From Gammaproteobacteria bacterium (GTDB taxonomy: Bacteria; Pseudomonadota; Gammaproteobacteria; Pseudomonadales; Azotimanducaceae_A): DNA of 64,000 nucleotides. The position numbers and the translations under genes are program-made. The stretch lies in assembly GCA_012960755.1 (NCBI GenBank), contig DUAT01000041.1:278784-342783 (forward strand). Reading direction: 5' to 3'. The notes under the pieces were generated by a model that saw only the letters and a program-made list of their open reading frames with translations, had not been told where the DNA came from and did not search any database. Positions 54,187 to 64,000 of this stretch are shown one piece after another (positions within the stretch are counted from its first letter, which is position 1; each line of letters begins with the position of its first letter).

Positions 54187-55107
54187 ATGAAGTTCATCAT
54201 AGTTGATAATCATTCTGGGAAGTCGCGTTCTTTTAACGCAAACGGACTCCTGTTAGGACTCGCAATTGCCGGGTTGCTTGGCGTCCCCGCGGCGGTTGGT
54301 TATATCTCCTATTTACACGGTATCGGTGAAGCTGCACAAACCGGCGCGATGTTTGGCAGATGGCGTGAAGTGCTGAAAGATCAGCACCGGGAGATAAAGG
54401 TTGCAAGTCGCAGCGCCCAGGAAAGTCTCGACGCGTCGGCCCTGAGACTGGCAAAACTACAAGCGAGAATCGTTCGTCTTGATGCGTTGGGTGAACGCCT
54501 GACAAACGTCGCAAATCTGGGCGAAGGTGAGTTTGACTTTTCCCAGTCACCGGCCATGGGTGGTCCGGTCGTGGACTCCGGTGCCAATATCACCCCGTTT
54601 AACTACATGCAACAACTAAAAAGGCTCGCCGATGATATCGAAAACCGGGAATTGCAACTGGCAATCCTGGAATCTCTGGTCGTTGATCGTAAAATTCAAA
54701 ATGATGTGTTTCTGGCGGGTCGACCTGTCTTAAAAGGATGGATGTCGTCCCGGTTTGGTATGAGAAATGACCCTATCACCGGTCGTCGTGCATGGCATAA
54801 TGGGGTCGATTTTGCGGGTAAGGAGGGTGCAGACGTGGTTACCGTTGCTGCAGGCGTTGTTGTCTATGCCAGCCCCCGAAATGGTTACGGTAAAATGATT
54901 GAAGTCAATCATGGCGGCGGTCGTTCCACCCGTTATGGCCATCACAAGAAGTTGCTGGTGAAGGTCGGGGACATTGTCAAAAAAGGCCAGGTCATCGGAT
55001 TAATGGGCAGCAGTGGTCGATCCACCGGCCCACATGTTCATTTCGAAGTATTCAAAAACGGCAAAGTTGTCGATCCCGCCTCCTACATCCATCGAGCCAG
55101 TCGCTGA
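54187..55107 (+). CDS. M23-family peptidoglycan endopeptidase
   Basis: A 306-residue periplasmic protein with one N-terminal transmembrane helix (about 20-42), a coiled-coil segment (about 55-150) and a C-terminal LytM/M23 domain (about 190-300). The Zn ligands are HNGVD and HVHFE, with a further His in RYGHHKKLL; the GSSGRSTGPH motif is also present. M23 proteins cut peptidoglycan cross-bridges or activate amidases; coiled coil plus LytM is the layout of EnvC-like activators, but the intact metal ligands favour an active enzyme. It is divergent from dciA and upstream of secA, as in Pseudomonas. Confidence 0.87.
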   Translation: MKFIIVDNHSGKSRSFNANGLLLGLAIAGLLGVPAAVGYISYLHGIGEAAQTGAMFGRWREVLKDQHREIKVASRSAQESLDASALRLAKLQARIVRLDALGERLTNVANLGEGEFDFSQSPAMGGPVVDSGANITPFNYMQQLKRLADDIENRELQLAILESLVVDRKIQNDVFLAGRPVLKGWMSSRFGMRNDPITGRRAWHNGVDFAGKEGADVVTVAAGVVVYASPRNGYGKMIEVNHGGGRSTRYGHHKKLLVKVGDIVKKGQVIGLMGSSGRSTGPHVHFEVFKNGKVVDPASYIHRASR

Positions 55108-55185
55108 TTTAACCTGCTAAATGCGGGCGTTCCATGTCCGCCACTTCTATTTCCCCATCACCATTTAAAATAGAGACATTCCACG

Positions 55186-57912
55186 ATGGTATTGCAGGTT
55201 TTAAGCCGTGTGTTCGGCTCCAAGAATGATCGCGAACTCAAGCGAATGGCAAAGATTGTCGACAGTATTAACGTCCTTGAGCCAGAATTCAAACAGTTAG
55301 ATGACGCACAACTCAAAGTCAGGCGCGAGGAGTTCAGGCTTCGCATTGAGGATGGGGAAACCCTCGAAGCAATACTTCCGGAAGCATTCTCAGCGGTAAG
55401 AGAAGCTGGTAGGCGGGCACTTGGCATGCGTTTGTTTGATGTGCAGATGATCGGTGGTATTACCCTGCACGAAGGTCGTATCGCCGAGATGAGAACCGGC
55501 GAGGGCAAGACCTTCGTCGCTACCTTGCCACTCTACCTGAATGCAATTTCAGGGCATGGTGTTCATCTTGTCACGGTAAACGACTATCTGGCCAAGTGGG
55601 GTGCACAGTGGATGGGTCCCGTGTTCGAAGCACTGGGAATGACGACCGGCGTGGTATTTTCCAACCAGGATCCGGAAGACAAACTTCGTGCTTATAATTG
55701 CGATGTTACCTATGCGACCAATAATGAAGTGGGGTTTGACTATCTGCGCGACAATATGGCATTCAGTCTTGAAGAGAAGGTACAACGTCCCCTCAACTTC
55801 GCTATCGTCGACGAAGTCGATTCGATCCTGATCGATGAAGCGCGTACGCCCTTGATTATTTCAGGCGGTGTAGAGAATACCTCGGAAATTTATCGCGCTG
55901 TTAACCAACTGATACCGAAACTGAGTCGCCAGGAGAAGACGCCGGAAGATGTCGCTAACGAAATTGAACCTCCCGGTGACTTCTATGTCGATGAAAAACA
56001 GCGTGACGTCGAGCTGACGGAATCAGGTCATCAAAAAGTCGAAGACCTGCTGGTGAGTAAAAATCTGCTACAACCTGGCGATTCATTGTACGGCACCAGC
56101 AATTTGTCTTTGCTGCATCATGTTCATGCTGCGTTGAAAGCACATCATCTTTTCCTCAATGATGTGGAGTACATTGTTCAGGACAATGAAATTGTCATCG
56201 TTGACGAACACACCGGCAGGACCATGCCGGGCAGACGATGGTCTGGCGGCATTCACCAGGCTATCGAAGCCAAAGAAAATGTGGCCATCACCAATGAAAG
56301 CCAGACCCTGGCATCAACAACCTTCCAGAATTACTTTCGTTTGTATCACAAATTGTCCGGTATGACGGGCACGGCAGACACTGAAGCGCCGGAGTTCATA
56401 CAGATTTATGGACTGGATGTGGTCGTCATACCTACCAACCTGCCCATGATCCGGGATGATCAAAACGATCTGATGTTCCTGACGATGGAAGAGAAATTCG
56501 AAGCCATTGTTGATGAGATCAATGAAGCAAAATCGAAAGATGCGCCAGTACTGGTCGGCACCGCATCAGTTGAATCCTCGGAAGTTATTTCGAAGCTGTT
56601 AACGAAAAAGAAAATCAAGCACAGCGTGCTTAATGCGAAATTTCATGAAAAGGAGGCAGAGATCATCGCCCAGGCCGGGAGCCCGGGCCGTGTCACTATT
56701 GCAACCAATATGGCAGGCAGGGGTACCGATATTATTCTCGGTGGCAACTGGGAATCGGAAGTGGCCCGGCTAAAAAATCCCGATGAGGTGCAGATCAAGA
56801 AAATCAAGGACCAGTGGGAAAAGGACCATGCCAGGGTATTGGAGGGTGGCGGATTACATGTCATCGGTACCGAGCGTCATGAGAGCCGACGTATTGACAA
56901 TCAATTGCGGGGTCGTTCAGGACGACAGGGTGATCCTGGTGTATCGAGATTTTTCCTTTCCATGGATGACAACCTGATGAGGATTTTTGCTTCCCCACGG
57001 GTCAAGGGCATCATGCAATCTCTGGGTATGGAAAGAGGCGAAGCGATCGAACATAAAATGTTGAACAACGCCATAGAAAAAGCCCAGCGTAATGTCGAAG
57101 GTAGAAACTTTGATATTCGTAAGCAACTGCTTGAGTATGATGATGTTGCCAATGACCAGCGACAGATGATTTATGGTCAAAGAACGGATTTAATGGAAGC
57201 GGACAATGTCTCCGAGACTATCGAAGTACTCTGGGACGATGTGATTAACCAGATTATCAACACCTCAATCCCGCCCCAGAGCCTGGAGGAGCAGTGGGAC
57301 ATCCCGGCTTTGGAGCAGTCACTGCACACCGAATTCAGCTCCACTGTCCCCGTCAAGAAGTGGCTTGACGAAGATGATCAGTTACATGAAGAGACCCTCA
57401 GGCAAAAGATTGTTGTCCAGATCCGGGCTGAGTATGCTGCCAAGGCTGTTCAGGTTGGCGACGGAATCAAGGTATTTGAAAAGCAGATTATGCTGCAGAT
57501 TCTTGACTCACTATGGAAAGAGCACCTGGCATCCATGGACCATCTGCGGCAAGGTATCCATCTGCGTGCATACGCTCAAAAACAGCCCAAGCAGGAATAC
57601 AAACGCGAAGCTTTCGAGTTATTTGAAGAGCTATTGGAAAATGTAAAATTTGAAGTGATCAAATTTCTCGCCAGGGTTCAGTTTCAGCCATCCGATGATA
57701 TGCAGGCAATCGAGCAAAAACGCCGGGAGAAGGGGGCGCAGAGTAAGTTCCAGTTCCAAAAAGCAAGCGCCAGTGCGATCGAAGAAGCGCCACAGGCATC
57801 AGCACCGGATAAGGTCCCGTTTGTGCGCCAGGATAAGAAGGTAGGACGCAATGAACCGTGTCCCTGTGGTTCAGGGAAGAAATATAAAGCCTGCCATGGG
57901 AAGTTGGGGTAG
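55186..57912 (+). CDS. secA: Preprotein translocase ATPase SecA
   Basis: SecA drives post-translational export through SecYEG. The 908 residues are full length: N-terminal DEAD motor with Walker A ([18 protein letters not shown]) and Walker B ([20 protein letters not shown]), NBD2 with [16 protein letters not shown], the helical scaffold, and a C-terminal zinc SEC-C motif [14 protein letters not shown] that binds SecB and ribosomes. It lies 78 bp after the M23 gene; argJ follows 3 bp after the stop. Confidence 0.98.
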   Translation: MVLQVLSRVFGSKNDRELKRMAKIVDSINVLEPEFKQLDDAQLKVRREEFRLRIEDGETLEAILPEAFSAVREAGRRALGMRLFDVQMIGGITLHEGRIAEMRTGEGKTFVATLPLYLNAISGHGVHLVTVNDYLAKWGAQWMGPVFEALGMTTGVVFSNQDPEDKLRAYNCDVTYATNNEVGFDYLRDNMAFSLEEKVQRPLNFAIVDEVDSILIDEARTPLIISGGVENTSEIYRAVNQLIPKLSRQEKTPEDVANEIEPPGDFYVDEKQRDVELTESGHQKVEDLLVSKNLLQPGDSLYGTSNLSLLHHVHAALKAHHLFLNDVEYIVQDNEIVIVDEHTGRTMPGRRWSGGIHQAIEAKENVAITNESQTLASTTFQNYFRLYHKLSGMTGTADTEAPEFIQIYGLDVVVIPTNLPMIRDDQNDLMFLTMEEKFEAIVDEINEAKSKDAPVLVGTASVESSEVISKLLTKKKIKHSVLNAKFHEKEAEIIAQAGSPGRVTIATNMAGRGTDIILGGNWESEVARLKNPDEVQIKKIKDQWEKDHARVLEGGGLHVIGTERHESRRIDNQLRGRSGRQGDPGVSRFFLSMDDNLMRIFASPRVKGIMQSLGMERGEAIEHKMLNNAIEKAQRNVEGRNFDIRKQLLEYDDVANDQRQMIYGQRTDLMEADNVSETIEVLWDDVINQIINTSIPPQSLEEQWDIPALEQSLHTEFSSTVPVKKWLDEDDQLHEETLRQKIVVQIRAEYAAKAVQVGDGIKVFEKQIMLQILDSLWKEHLASMDHLRQGIHLRAYAQKQPKQEYKREAFELFEELLENVKFEVIKFLARVQFQPSDDMQAIEQKRREKGAQSKFQFQKASASAIEEAPQASAPDKVPFVRQDKKVGRNEPCPCGSGKKYKACHGKLG

Positions 57913-57915
57913 ACC

Positions 57916-59124
57916 TTGGCTATTGGAAATTTCACGACCAGTTTCAATGTTGTACCTGGTGTTCGACTTGCGTCACTGGCGTGTGGGATTAAGGGCGACA
58001 AAACGGATGACCTGGTGCTGTTTGAATTTTCTGATGGCAGTACGACGGCGGGTGTCTTTACCCAGAGTCTGTTCGCGGCCGCGCCGGTTGAAGTTGATAA
58101 ACGCCACTTATCCGTATCGTCACCTAAGTACTTTTTGGTTAATAGCGGTAATGCCAATGCGGCAACGGGTGAAGAGGGGATTGGTGACGCAATCGCCTGT
58201 TGCCAGTCGTTGTCCCAGTTAACCGGTGTCCGCCCGGAAACGATTCTGCCTTTTTCAACCGGTGTTATCGGTGAACGCTTACCAGTTAACAACATCACGG
58301 ATGCATTGGATGACTTGCTCAACCGGCTTTCCGGGAGCAACTGGCTGGAGGCGGCCAGGGGTATTATGACCACGGATACCCAGCCAAAAATCTGTTCGAA
58401 ACAGGTGTTGATCGACGATGTTGAAGTTACCATAACCGGTATTGTCAAAGGCTCCGGTATGATTCAACCCAACATGGCAACGATGTTGTGTTACATCGCC
58501 ACTGACGTGAAGTGCGGAACTGGAACCCTGCAGACACTACTCTCAGGAGCCATGGAACATTCCTTCAACAGGATTACGGTAGACAGCGATACCTCGACCA
58601 ACGATTCGTGTATGTTGACTGCAACAGGTTTGTCTGGTGTAGACATTGATGTGAGCGAGTCAGGTCGCTCGGATTTTCGCGAAGTCCTGATCGAATTGTG
58701 CCGTGAATTGTCCCATGCGGTTATCAGGGATGCAGAAGGCGCCACCAAGTTTGTTGCTGTCAATGTACGGGGCGGTAAAAACAGCAAAGAGTGCCTGGCC
58801 ATCGCCTATTCCATTGCCAACTCACCATTGATAAAAACAGCACTCTACGCCAGCGATGCGAACTGGGGCCGGATTGTTATGGCCATTGGGAAAGCAGCCG
58901 TAGACATCGATGTTAACAAGATCGATGTGTACCTGGGCGACGTTCAACTGATGCAACAGGGGCGCAAGTATCCGGCGTATGCAGAAGCAGCGGGCGCGGA
59001 AGTCATGGCCAGGGAAGAAATCGAAATTGTGATTGATATCAACGCTGGTGAATTTGAGGAAACAGTCTGGACCAGCGATTTATCCCATGAGTATGTTCGG
59101 ATTAATGCGGAGTATCGGACTTAG
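57916..59124 (+). CDS. argJ: Glutamate N-acetyltransferase / amino-acid acetyltransferase ArgJ
   Basis: ArgJ recycles acetyl groups from N-acetylornithine to glutamate in arginine synthesis; some versions also use acetyl-CoA. The 402-residue precursor is self-cleaved before Thr189 in PNMATMLCYIATD to give alpha and beta chains. Oxyanion and C-terminal motifs are seen (STGVIGERLPV, and AYAEAAGAEVMAREEIEI). The start is TTG 57916, 3 bp after secA. Whether it is mono- or bifunctional cannot be read from sequence. Confidence 0.96.
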   Translation: MAIGNFTTSFNVVPGVRLASLACGIKGDKTDDLVLFEFSDGSTTAGVFTQSLFAAAPVEVDKRHLSVSSPKYFLVNSGNANAATGEEGIGDAIACCQSLSQLTGVRPETILPFSTGVIGERLPVNNITDALDDLLNRLSGSNWLEAARGIMTTDTQPKICSKQVLIDDVEVTITGIVKGSGMIQPNMATMLCYIATDVKCGTGTLQTLLSGAMEHSFNRITVDSDTSTNDSCMLTATGLSGVDIDVSESGRSDFREVLIELCRELSHAVIRDAEGATKFVAVNVRGGKNSKECLAIAYSIANSPLIKTALYASDANWGRIVMAIGKAAVDIDVNKIDVYLGDVQLMQQGRKYPAYAEAAGAEVMAREEIEIVIDINAGEFEETVWTSDLSHEYVRINAEYRT

Positions 59125-59128
59125 GTTA

Positions 59129-59320
59129 CTAGTCCCGGTCTAAATCTGCTGCGGTCACGTCGTCGTTCTCAGCATCCGCCGGGATCACACGCTTACCGTC
59201 TGCCCATTCACCCAGATCAATCAGCCTGCAGCGTTCGCTGCAGAAGGGCCTGAACGGGCTGTTTGCATTCCAGGGAACCTGTTTGTCGCATTCCGGGCAT
59301 TTTACTGTTAGTTCGGACAC
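59129..59320 (-). CDS. yacG: DNA gyrase inhibitor YacG
   Basis: YacG binds a zinc ion and inhibits gyrase by blocking DNA binding. The 63 residues contain the four-Cys zinc site: CPECDKQV and [13 protein letters not shown], the full signature of the family. The acidic C-terminal tail follows. Its start overlaps the coaE stop by one base, in the standard pilBCD-coaE-yacG order. Confidence 0.95.
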   Translation of the reverse strand: MSELTVKCPECDKQVPWNANSPFRPFCSERCRLIDLGEWADGKRVIPADAENDDVTAADLDRD

Positions 59321-59922
59321 TAGTTTCCCTTAAGTCCCGCCAGTCGCAGATAGCGCTGATGCAAGGTTGCTATGGCTTCATCCAGGGCTTCAATATGCTC
59401 GTTGTTAGCAATGATGTCATCGGCGTATGCCAGTCGCTCTTCTCGAGTCGGTTGTGTCTTCATAATCGATTCAATCTGTTCCCGGGAATTGCTGTCCCGG
59501 CTCATCACTCGTTTGATCTGAATCTCAGGGGTAACATCGATAACAAGGTTACGGTCTATCCACGGAGACTGCCCTTTGCCACTGGATAGCATCAGAATCG
59601 CATAGGCAGAAGATGCGTTGTCCAGGGTTTGTCTCAGATATGCCAGTATTGCAGGTATGGTCACGGATTCAAGCCAATTTCGTTCTTTGGCATTTAAGAA
59701 GACAATAGACCTCAGCGCAGCTCGGTCCAATTCGCCATTGGCCGTCAGTATCGAGTCACCAAAATGCTCCCTGATCTGTTCAAGCGCCGCTGTCCCTGGC
59801 TCGACGACCAGGCGGGCGGCAACATCCGCATCAGCTATGGTGATACCCAAGTCGCCAAAACGATCCGAGACGGCTGTTTTACCGCATCCGATTCCACCGG
59901 TTAAACCGACGACGAATACCAT
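59320..59922 (-). CDS. coaE: Dephospho-CoA kinase CoaE
   Basis: CoaE phosphorylates dephospho-CoA in the last step of coenzyme A synthesis. The 200 residues show the P-loop [19 protein letters not shown], the [13 protein letters not shown] lid/substrate motif and the [15 protein letters not shown] helix. It abuts pilD (stop at 59923) and is translated downstream of it; grouping with pilD is common in gammaproteobacteria. Confidence 0.97.
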   Translation of the reverse strand: MVFVVGLTGGIGCGKTAVSDRFGDLGITIADADVAARLVVEPGTAALEQIREHFGDSILTANGELDRAALRSIVFLNAKERNWLESVTIPAILAYLRQTLDNASSAYAILMLSSGKGQSPWIDRNLVIDVTPEIQIKRVMSRDSNSREQIESIMKTQPTREERLAYADDIIANNEHIEALDEAIATLHQRYLRLAGLKGN

Positions 59923-60846
59923 CTAAAATGCCGCAAATTTCAGGTAGGTGTCAGTAATCAGCGACCCCCAGATGAGAGATACCCAACCGGCAATGGCCAG
60001 AAACGGACCGTAGGGAATAGGGTGGCTTTTATCCCGGCCGGTTGCGATAAGTAACCCACCTATGACGGCACCAGCCAGGGAAGACAGAATGATGATCAAC
60101 GGCAGCTGCTGCCATCCCAGCCAGGCACCGAGCATTGCCAGCATCTTGAAATCACCATACCCCATACCTTCTCTGCCCGTCACCAGTCTGAACACCTGGA
60201 ACACGGTCCAGAGTGAAACATAACCCGCAACAGCCCCCCAAAATGCGCTGGAAAAATCGCTGACGAGCCCAAAGTAGTTACAGATCAGTCCCAGCCAGAG
60301 CATCGGCAGGGTAATATCGTCCGGCAGCAGCGTGTGGTCAAAGTCGATTAATGCCAGGCAGATCAGTGCCCAGGTGAATACAGACGCCATCAACCCTGTC
60401 ATGTTTGCACCCAATTGCCAGATAACAATCACGGTGAGTATGCCTGTCGCCAACTCAACGATGGGGTAGCGGATAGATATCTCGGCATCACATTCTGCAC
60501 ACTGGCCCTTGAGGAAGAGGAAACTCAACAATGGGATGTTTTCCCAGGGTTTTATTTTATGCCCGCAATGAGGGCAGCGGGAATTTGGCAGAACAAGATT
60601 AAAAGGCTCTGCTTGATGCTTCTCTTTATCAGGAGCATCAGCGGCAGAATCGCCAGAATCACCCCAGGGGACGTCGGGTGTCTCCGAGAGGATCTCATTA
60701 GCTTGCGACTCCCACTCACGTTGCATCATGATCGGCAGACGATAGATAACGACATTGAGGAAACTACCAATCAACAAGCCGAATATGAAGCAAATTGAAT
60801 ACAATAATAGCGGGAGTTCTGCCTCAAGTAAGGCGAGATAGATCAC
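59923..60846 (-). CDS. pilD: Type IV prepilin peptidase PilD
   Basis: PilD cleaves and N-methylates prepilins and, if present, type II secretion pseudopilins. The 307 residues have an N-terminal transmembrane helix, a cytoplasmic loop with paired Cys motifs (CPHCGHKIKPWENIPLLS and CAEC), and the aspartyl protease sites LIDFDHTLLPDDIT and GREGMGYGDFKML. About eight helices in all. It is encoded downstream of pilB and pilC. Confidence 0.97.
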   Translation of the reverse strand: MIYLALLEAELPLLLYSICFIFGLLIGSFLNVVIYRLPIMMQREWESQANEILSETPDVPWGDSGDSAADAPDKEKHQAEPFNLVLPNSRCPHCGHKIKPWENIPLLSFLFLKGQCAECDAEISIRYPIVELATGILTVIVIWQLGANMTGLMASVFTWALICLALIDFDHTLLPDDITLPMLWLGLICNYFGLVSDFSSAFWGAVAGYVSLWTVFQVFRLVTGREGMGYGDFKMLAMLGAWLGWQQLPLIIILSSLAGAVIGGLLIATGRDKSHPIPYGPFLAIAGWVSLIWGSLITDTYLKFAAF

Positions 60847-60887
60847 TAAAAAACCTGCTGAGCAAACGATGTAGGGGGGTGTAGTTT

Positions 60888-62114
60888 TTAGCCACCACTA
60901 ATTGCATCACCCATCGAGAAGATAGGCAGATACATGGCGATAATCAAACCACCAATGACGACACCCAGGAACGACATGATCACGGGTTCCATCAGACTCG
61001 TCAGGCCATCAACGGCGTTGTCCACCTGTTCTTCGTAGTAGGAGGCAGCTTTGTCCAGCATACTGTCCAATGCACCGGACTCTTCTCCAATAGAAACCAT
61101 CTGAATGAGCATATTGGGGAAAACTTCGGTCTGTTTCATCGAATAGTTAAGCTGGATACCACTCGAGACATCTTCCTTTACTTTTTGGATGGCGTCATAG
61201 TAAATAATGTTACCGGCAGCGCCGGAAACTGATTCGAGTGCATCAACCAGGGGGACACCCGCAGCGAATGTTGTCGACAAGGTACGGGCGAATCTTGCAA
61301 TACAGGATTTATCCAGAATATCACCCAGCACGGGTAGCTTCAGCATCAGGCGTTCCTGTCCATCGCGAACAGCCTTGGAACGTTTGTGGATCTCCTTGTA
61401 GGCGAACAGAGAGCCAGCAATACCGGCGACAAATATGAACCACCATTCGGTCATAAATCGCGACATATCTACGACCATCTGGGTAAATTCAGGTAACTCG
61501 GCACCAAAACCGGCGAAAATCTCTTCAAATTGAGGTACAACCTTAACCAGCAGGAGTCCGGAAACCACCCCTGCAACAACCAGTACGGCGATAGGATAGT
61601 TCATCGCGCTCTTGATTTTTGCCTTGGTCGCCTCTGTTTTTTCCTTATAGTCAGCGAGCCTGCCCAGCATGGTTTCGAGTGCACCTGATTGTTCACCGGC
61701 ATCGACAAGGTTGCAGAAAAGTTCATCAAAATGCTCGCCTTGCGCTGCAATGGCCGATGCAAAGGAATTACCTGAAGATACATCATCCCGAATCTTCAGG
61801 ATCAGGGATTTCATCGCGACATTGTCGACACCGTCCGCGACAATCTCGAATGACTGAACCAGTGGCACCCCGGCTTTCATCATGGTTGCCAGCTGGCGGG
61901 TAAAAAGAGCGATGTCGGCGGGGCTAACTTTTGCCCCCATACCGAGCAGGCTTGACAGGCCAGCACTTTTCTTTTTTACCCTGGTTGGGTTGATCCCCTG
62001 CTTGCGCAGTTCGGTTTTTGCCACCGTCGCGCTTTTGCTGGTGATTTCACCCTTGGTTTTTTTACCCGATCTATCGGTGCCTTCCCAGGCGAATATACTA
62101 TTTGCAGCTGCCAT
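60888..62114 (-). CDS. pilC: Type IV pilus inner-membrane platform protein PilC
   Basis: PilC is the membrane platform with which the PilB and PilT motors engage. The 408 residues have two T2SSF/GspF domains (about 72-195 and 275-395), each with a cytoplasmic helical bundle: ALFTRQLATMMKAGVPLVQSFE and RFARTLSTTFAAGVPLVDALE, and about three transmembrane helices. It starts 12 bp after pilB. Confidence 0.97.
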   Translation of the reverse strand: MAAANSIFAWEGTDRSGKKTKGEITSKSATVAKTELRKQGINPTRVKKKSAGLSSLLGMGAKVSPADIALFTRQLATMMKAGVPLVQSFEIVADGVDNVAMKSLILKIRDDVSSGNSFASAIAAQGEHFDELFCNLVDAGEQSGALETMLGRLADYKEKTEATKAKIKSAMNYPIAVLVVAGVVSGLLLVKVVPQFEEIFAGFGAELPEFTQMVVDMSRFMTEWWFIFVAGIAGSLFAYKEIHKRSKAVRDGQERLMLKLPVLGDILDKSCIARFARTLSTTFAAGVPLVDALESVSGAAGNIIYYDAIQKVKEDVSSGIQLNYSMKQTEVFPNMLIQMVSIGEESGALDSMLDKAASYYEEQVDNAVDGLTSLMEPVIMSFLGVVIGGLIIAMYLPIFSMGDAISGG

Positions 62115-62126
62115 GATTTACCTTAG

Positions 62127-63839
62127 TTAGTGCCCGCTGGTGACCCGTTCAACTTCGTCCAGGCTGGTCAGGCCATTTTTCACCTTTATCATCGCTGATT
62201 GGTGAATGGTCTTAAAACCCTGCCGTTGAGAGATTTCGGCAATCTGTAGTGCATTGCCGTCTTCCATAATCATCTTTGATATTTCCGGTGTTATTTTCAT
62301 CACTTCGTAAATTCCCACGCGACCTTTGTAGCCACCGGAACACTTGTCGCAGCCCCTCGGGCCAAATACATCAAACCCCTCATCAAGATCGGCCTCGGAG
62401 AAACCCTTCTCGAGCAAGGCGCTCCTGGGGACATCTAATATTTCTTTACAACTGCATAGGCGGCGTGCGAGACGTTGGGCAACGATCAGGTTAACAGAGG
62501 TTGCCAGATTAAATGCAGCCACACCCATGTTTCGCAGACGGGTCAGGGTTTCAGGTGCGCTGTTGGTGTGTAAGGTAGACATCACCATGTGGCCGGTTTG
62601 GGCCGCCTTGATTGCGATTTCAGCAGTTTCAAGGTCCCGAATCTCCCCCACCATGACAATGTCCGGGTCCTGACGCAGGAATGATCGAAGCGCCTCGCCA
62701 AAATCCAATCCGACTTTGTGATTGACATTACACTGGTTAACACCGTCGAGGTTAATTTCGACAGGATCTTCCGCTGTTGAAATATTCAGCTCCGGCGTAT
62801 TGAGAATGTTGATACCCGTGTACAACGAGACTGTCTTGCCACTACCTGTGGGCCCGGTCACCAGAAACATACCTTGCGGCTTCATCAAGGCTTCCATATA
62901 AAGCTCTTTCTGGTCGTCCTCGTATCCCAGCGCGTCAATACCCATTTTTGCACTACTGGCGTCCAGGATTCGTAGTACGAGCTTTTCGCCGAACAATACC
63001 GGTAAGGTATTCACCCGGAAGTCGATTGATTTTGATTTTGAAATCTTAAGTTTGATCCGACCATCCTGTGGTACACGTCGTTCGGAGATGTCCATTGCCG
63101 ACATGACTTTAAGACGGGCTGAAATTCTGGGCGCGAGGTTAACGGGTGGCCGTGCGACTTCATGCAGCACCCCGTCAGTACGAAAGCGAACCCGGTATGA
63201 CTTTTCAAACGGTTCAAAGTGTAAATCCGATGAACCACCCTTTATGGCATCCATTAACATTTTGTTGATGAATCTGACGACGGGGGTGTCGTCGGCAGGC
63301 GCGCTGGAATCTTCTTCCGGCTCGCGGCTTTCGTCGACGGCTTCAAGATCCAGGTCAACATCGTCGTCACCCAGATCACCCAGTCCGCCACCCTCTTGTG
63401 ACTCAAAGTAAACCTCAATAAAAGCAGTGAGCTTATCTTCCTCGACGAGAATTTCTTCCGTTGCGATACCTGTCTGGAAACTGACATCTTCAAGACCTTT
63501 CCTGTTGGTTGGGTCTGAAACTGCAATAAACAGCCGGTTGCCTCGATGGAATATGGGGATGGCGTGGTTTGCCCGAACCAGCTTGTCTTCGATCAGCGTC
63601 CGGGGTACGGATTCCTGATCAAGGGCAGAGAGATCCAAAAATGGCGTACCGAATTCTTCAGCGGCAGAACCGGCGATATCTTTCGCGCTAACCAGGTTTT
63701 TCTGAACCAGGTGGGAAACGAAAGGTATGCGGTTTTTCGCGGCTTCTTCTGAAGCGTTGCGAGCTGCGTTCTCATCAAGCAGGCTGTCCTCTACCAACCT
63801 TCTTGCAAGCCCGCTGAGTTGGATTGGGTTTGCCACCAT
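62127..63839 (-). CDS. pilB: Type IV pilus assembly ATPase PilB
   Basis: PilB hydrolyses ATP to extend type IV pili. The 570 residues have the N-terminal GspE/MshEN domain (about 50-165), then the motor with Walker A (LVTGPTGSGKTVSLYTGI), Asp box, Walker B (DIVMVGEIRDLETAEIA) and the zinc-binding Cys set (LCSCKEI and CDKCSGGYKGRVG). The stretch of acidic residues at about 150-185 links the two parts. The pilin gene pilA is not seen within the window and may lie beyond the right edge. Confidence 0.97.
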   Translation of the reverse strand: MVANPIQLSGLARRLVEDSLLDENAARNASEEAAKNRIPFVSHLVQKNLVSAKDIAGSAAEEFGTPFLDLSALDQESVPRTLIEDKLVRANHAIPIFHRGNRLFIAVSDPTNRKGLEDVSFQTGIATEEILVEEDKLTAFIEVYFESQEGGGLGDLGDDDVDLDLEAVDESREPEEDSSAPADDTPVVRFINKMLMDAIKGGSSDLHFEPFEKSYRVRFRTDGVLHEVARPPVNLAPRISARLKVMSAMDISERRVPQDGRIKLKISKSKSIDFRVNTLPVLFGEKLVLRILDASSAKMGIDALGYEDDQKELYMEALMKPQGMFLVTGPTGSGKTVSLYTGINILNTPELNISTAEDPVEINLDGVNQCNVNHKVGLDFGEALRSFLRQDPDIVMVGEIRDLETAEIAIKAAQTGHMVMSTLHTNSAPETLTRLRNMGVAAFNLATSVNLIVAQRLARRLCSCKEILDVPRSALLEKGFSEADLDEGFDVFGPRGCDKCSGGYKGRVGIYEVMKITPEISKMIMEDGNALQIAEISQRQGFKTIHQSAMIKVKNGLTSLDEVERVTSGH

Positions 63840-64000
63840 GAACTAATATCCTGTTATTTGTCGAGAGTTTACAATCGACTCCTAATGGTGTCGATAAGAA
63901 TAAGAACTTATCTGATGGAAAGTAAGAACTGGACCCCATTGATTGGACAATAGCTGGACGAATGTAAGTGTTTTCCTCCATGATCAGCAATGTTGCTGAA
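63840..64000. other. Upstream region of pilB at the window edge
   Basis: No credible gene is present. The DNA holds a 12-bp perfect palindrome ATAAGAACTTAT (63900-63911) and an ATG at 63980-63982 that runs to the window end and cannot be assessed. The pilB promoter is probably here; I could not pick convincing boxes. Confidence 0.4.

Noticed and set aside
57684..58448. 254-codon minus-strand frame opposite secA/argJ
   Set aside because: Antisense shadow spanning the junction of two well-supported genes.
63775..63990. 71-codon minus-strand frame, considered as a pilA or regulator gene
   Set aside because: It has no prepilin leader or hydrophobic helix and runs into pilB in another frame.

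Overview
The window is one contiguous block of housekeeping chromosome from a Gram-negative gammaproteobacterium. The gene order follows the Pseudomonas-type arrangement closely: gatCAB, mreBCD-maf-rng-yhdP-nit, the rpoN/PTS-Ntr operon, lptBAC, mlaFEDCB, ibaG-murA-hisGD, zapE, rplM-rpsI, petABC, sspAB, dolP-yraN-lpoA, rsmI, rnpB, the dcw cell-division cluster, secA, argJ, coaE-pilDCB. GatCAB, the cytochrome bc1 complex, sigma-54 with PTS-Ntr, LPS and Mla transport and type IV pilus genes fit a respiring, free-living, didermal bacterium. I cannot name the genus from sequence alone. I saw no tRNA, CRISPR array, phage, transposase gene or secondary-metabolite locus.

Layout. 1-1134: end of an M15 peptidase gene and a DUF1499 membrane protein. 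1168-4360 (minus): gatC-gatA-gatB, divergent from 4647-14022 (plus): mreBCD-maf-rng-yhdP-nitrilase. 14102-22883 (minus): a long run read yrbG, lptC-lptA-lptB, rpoN-hpf-ptsN-rapZ-ptsH-mgtE-darP. 23041-30799 (plus): mlaFEDCB, ibaG, murA, hisG, hisD, zapE. 31068-35825 (plus): rplM-rpsI, petABC, sspAB. 36239-39028 (minus): dolP, yraN, lpoA. 39153-53663 (plus): rsmI, the RNase P RNA, then mraZ-rsmH-ftsL-ftsI-murE-murD-ftsW-murC-ftsQ-ftsA-ftsZ and lpxC. 53679-59124: dciA (minus), an M23 peptidase, secA, argJ. 59129-63839 (minus): pilB-pilC-pilD-coaE-yacG.

Functionally the block is about building the cell envelope and dividing it. It covers rod shape (MreBCD), peptidoglycan precursors and septal synthesis (MurA, MurE, MurD, MurC, FtsI, FtsW, LpoA), the divisome (FtsL, Q, A, Z, ZapE), LPS synthesis and export (LpxC, LptABC), phospholipid traffic (Mla, YhdP) and secretion (SecA), with respiration and translation genes between.

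The most unusual feature is what is missing from otherwise conserved neighbourhoods. The dcw cluster has no murF, mraY, murG or ddl/murB, although the remaining genes overlap one another seamlessly. kdsD/kdsC are missing between yrbG and lptC, gmhA/diaA between yraN and dolP, tldD beside nit and darP, and hisC after hisD. Non-coding items worth attention are a 176-bp inverted-repeat element before rplM, three tandem 110-114 bp hairpin-bearing repeats after sspB, a MraZ operator with exact 10-bp spacing, a nested hairpin between rnpB and mraZ, a possible ATT start for mreC, and an Asn-to-Gln change in the SxN motif of FtsI.
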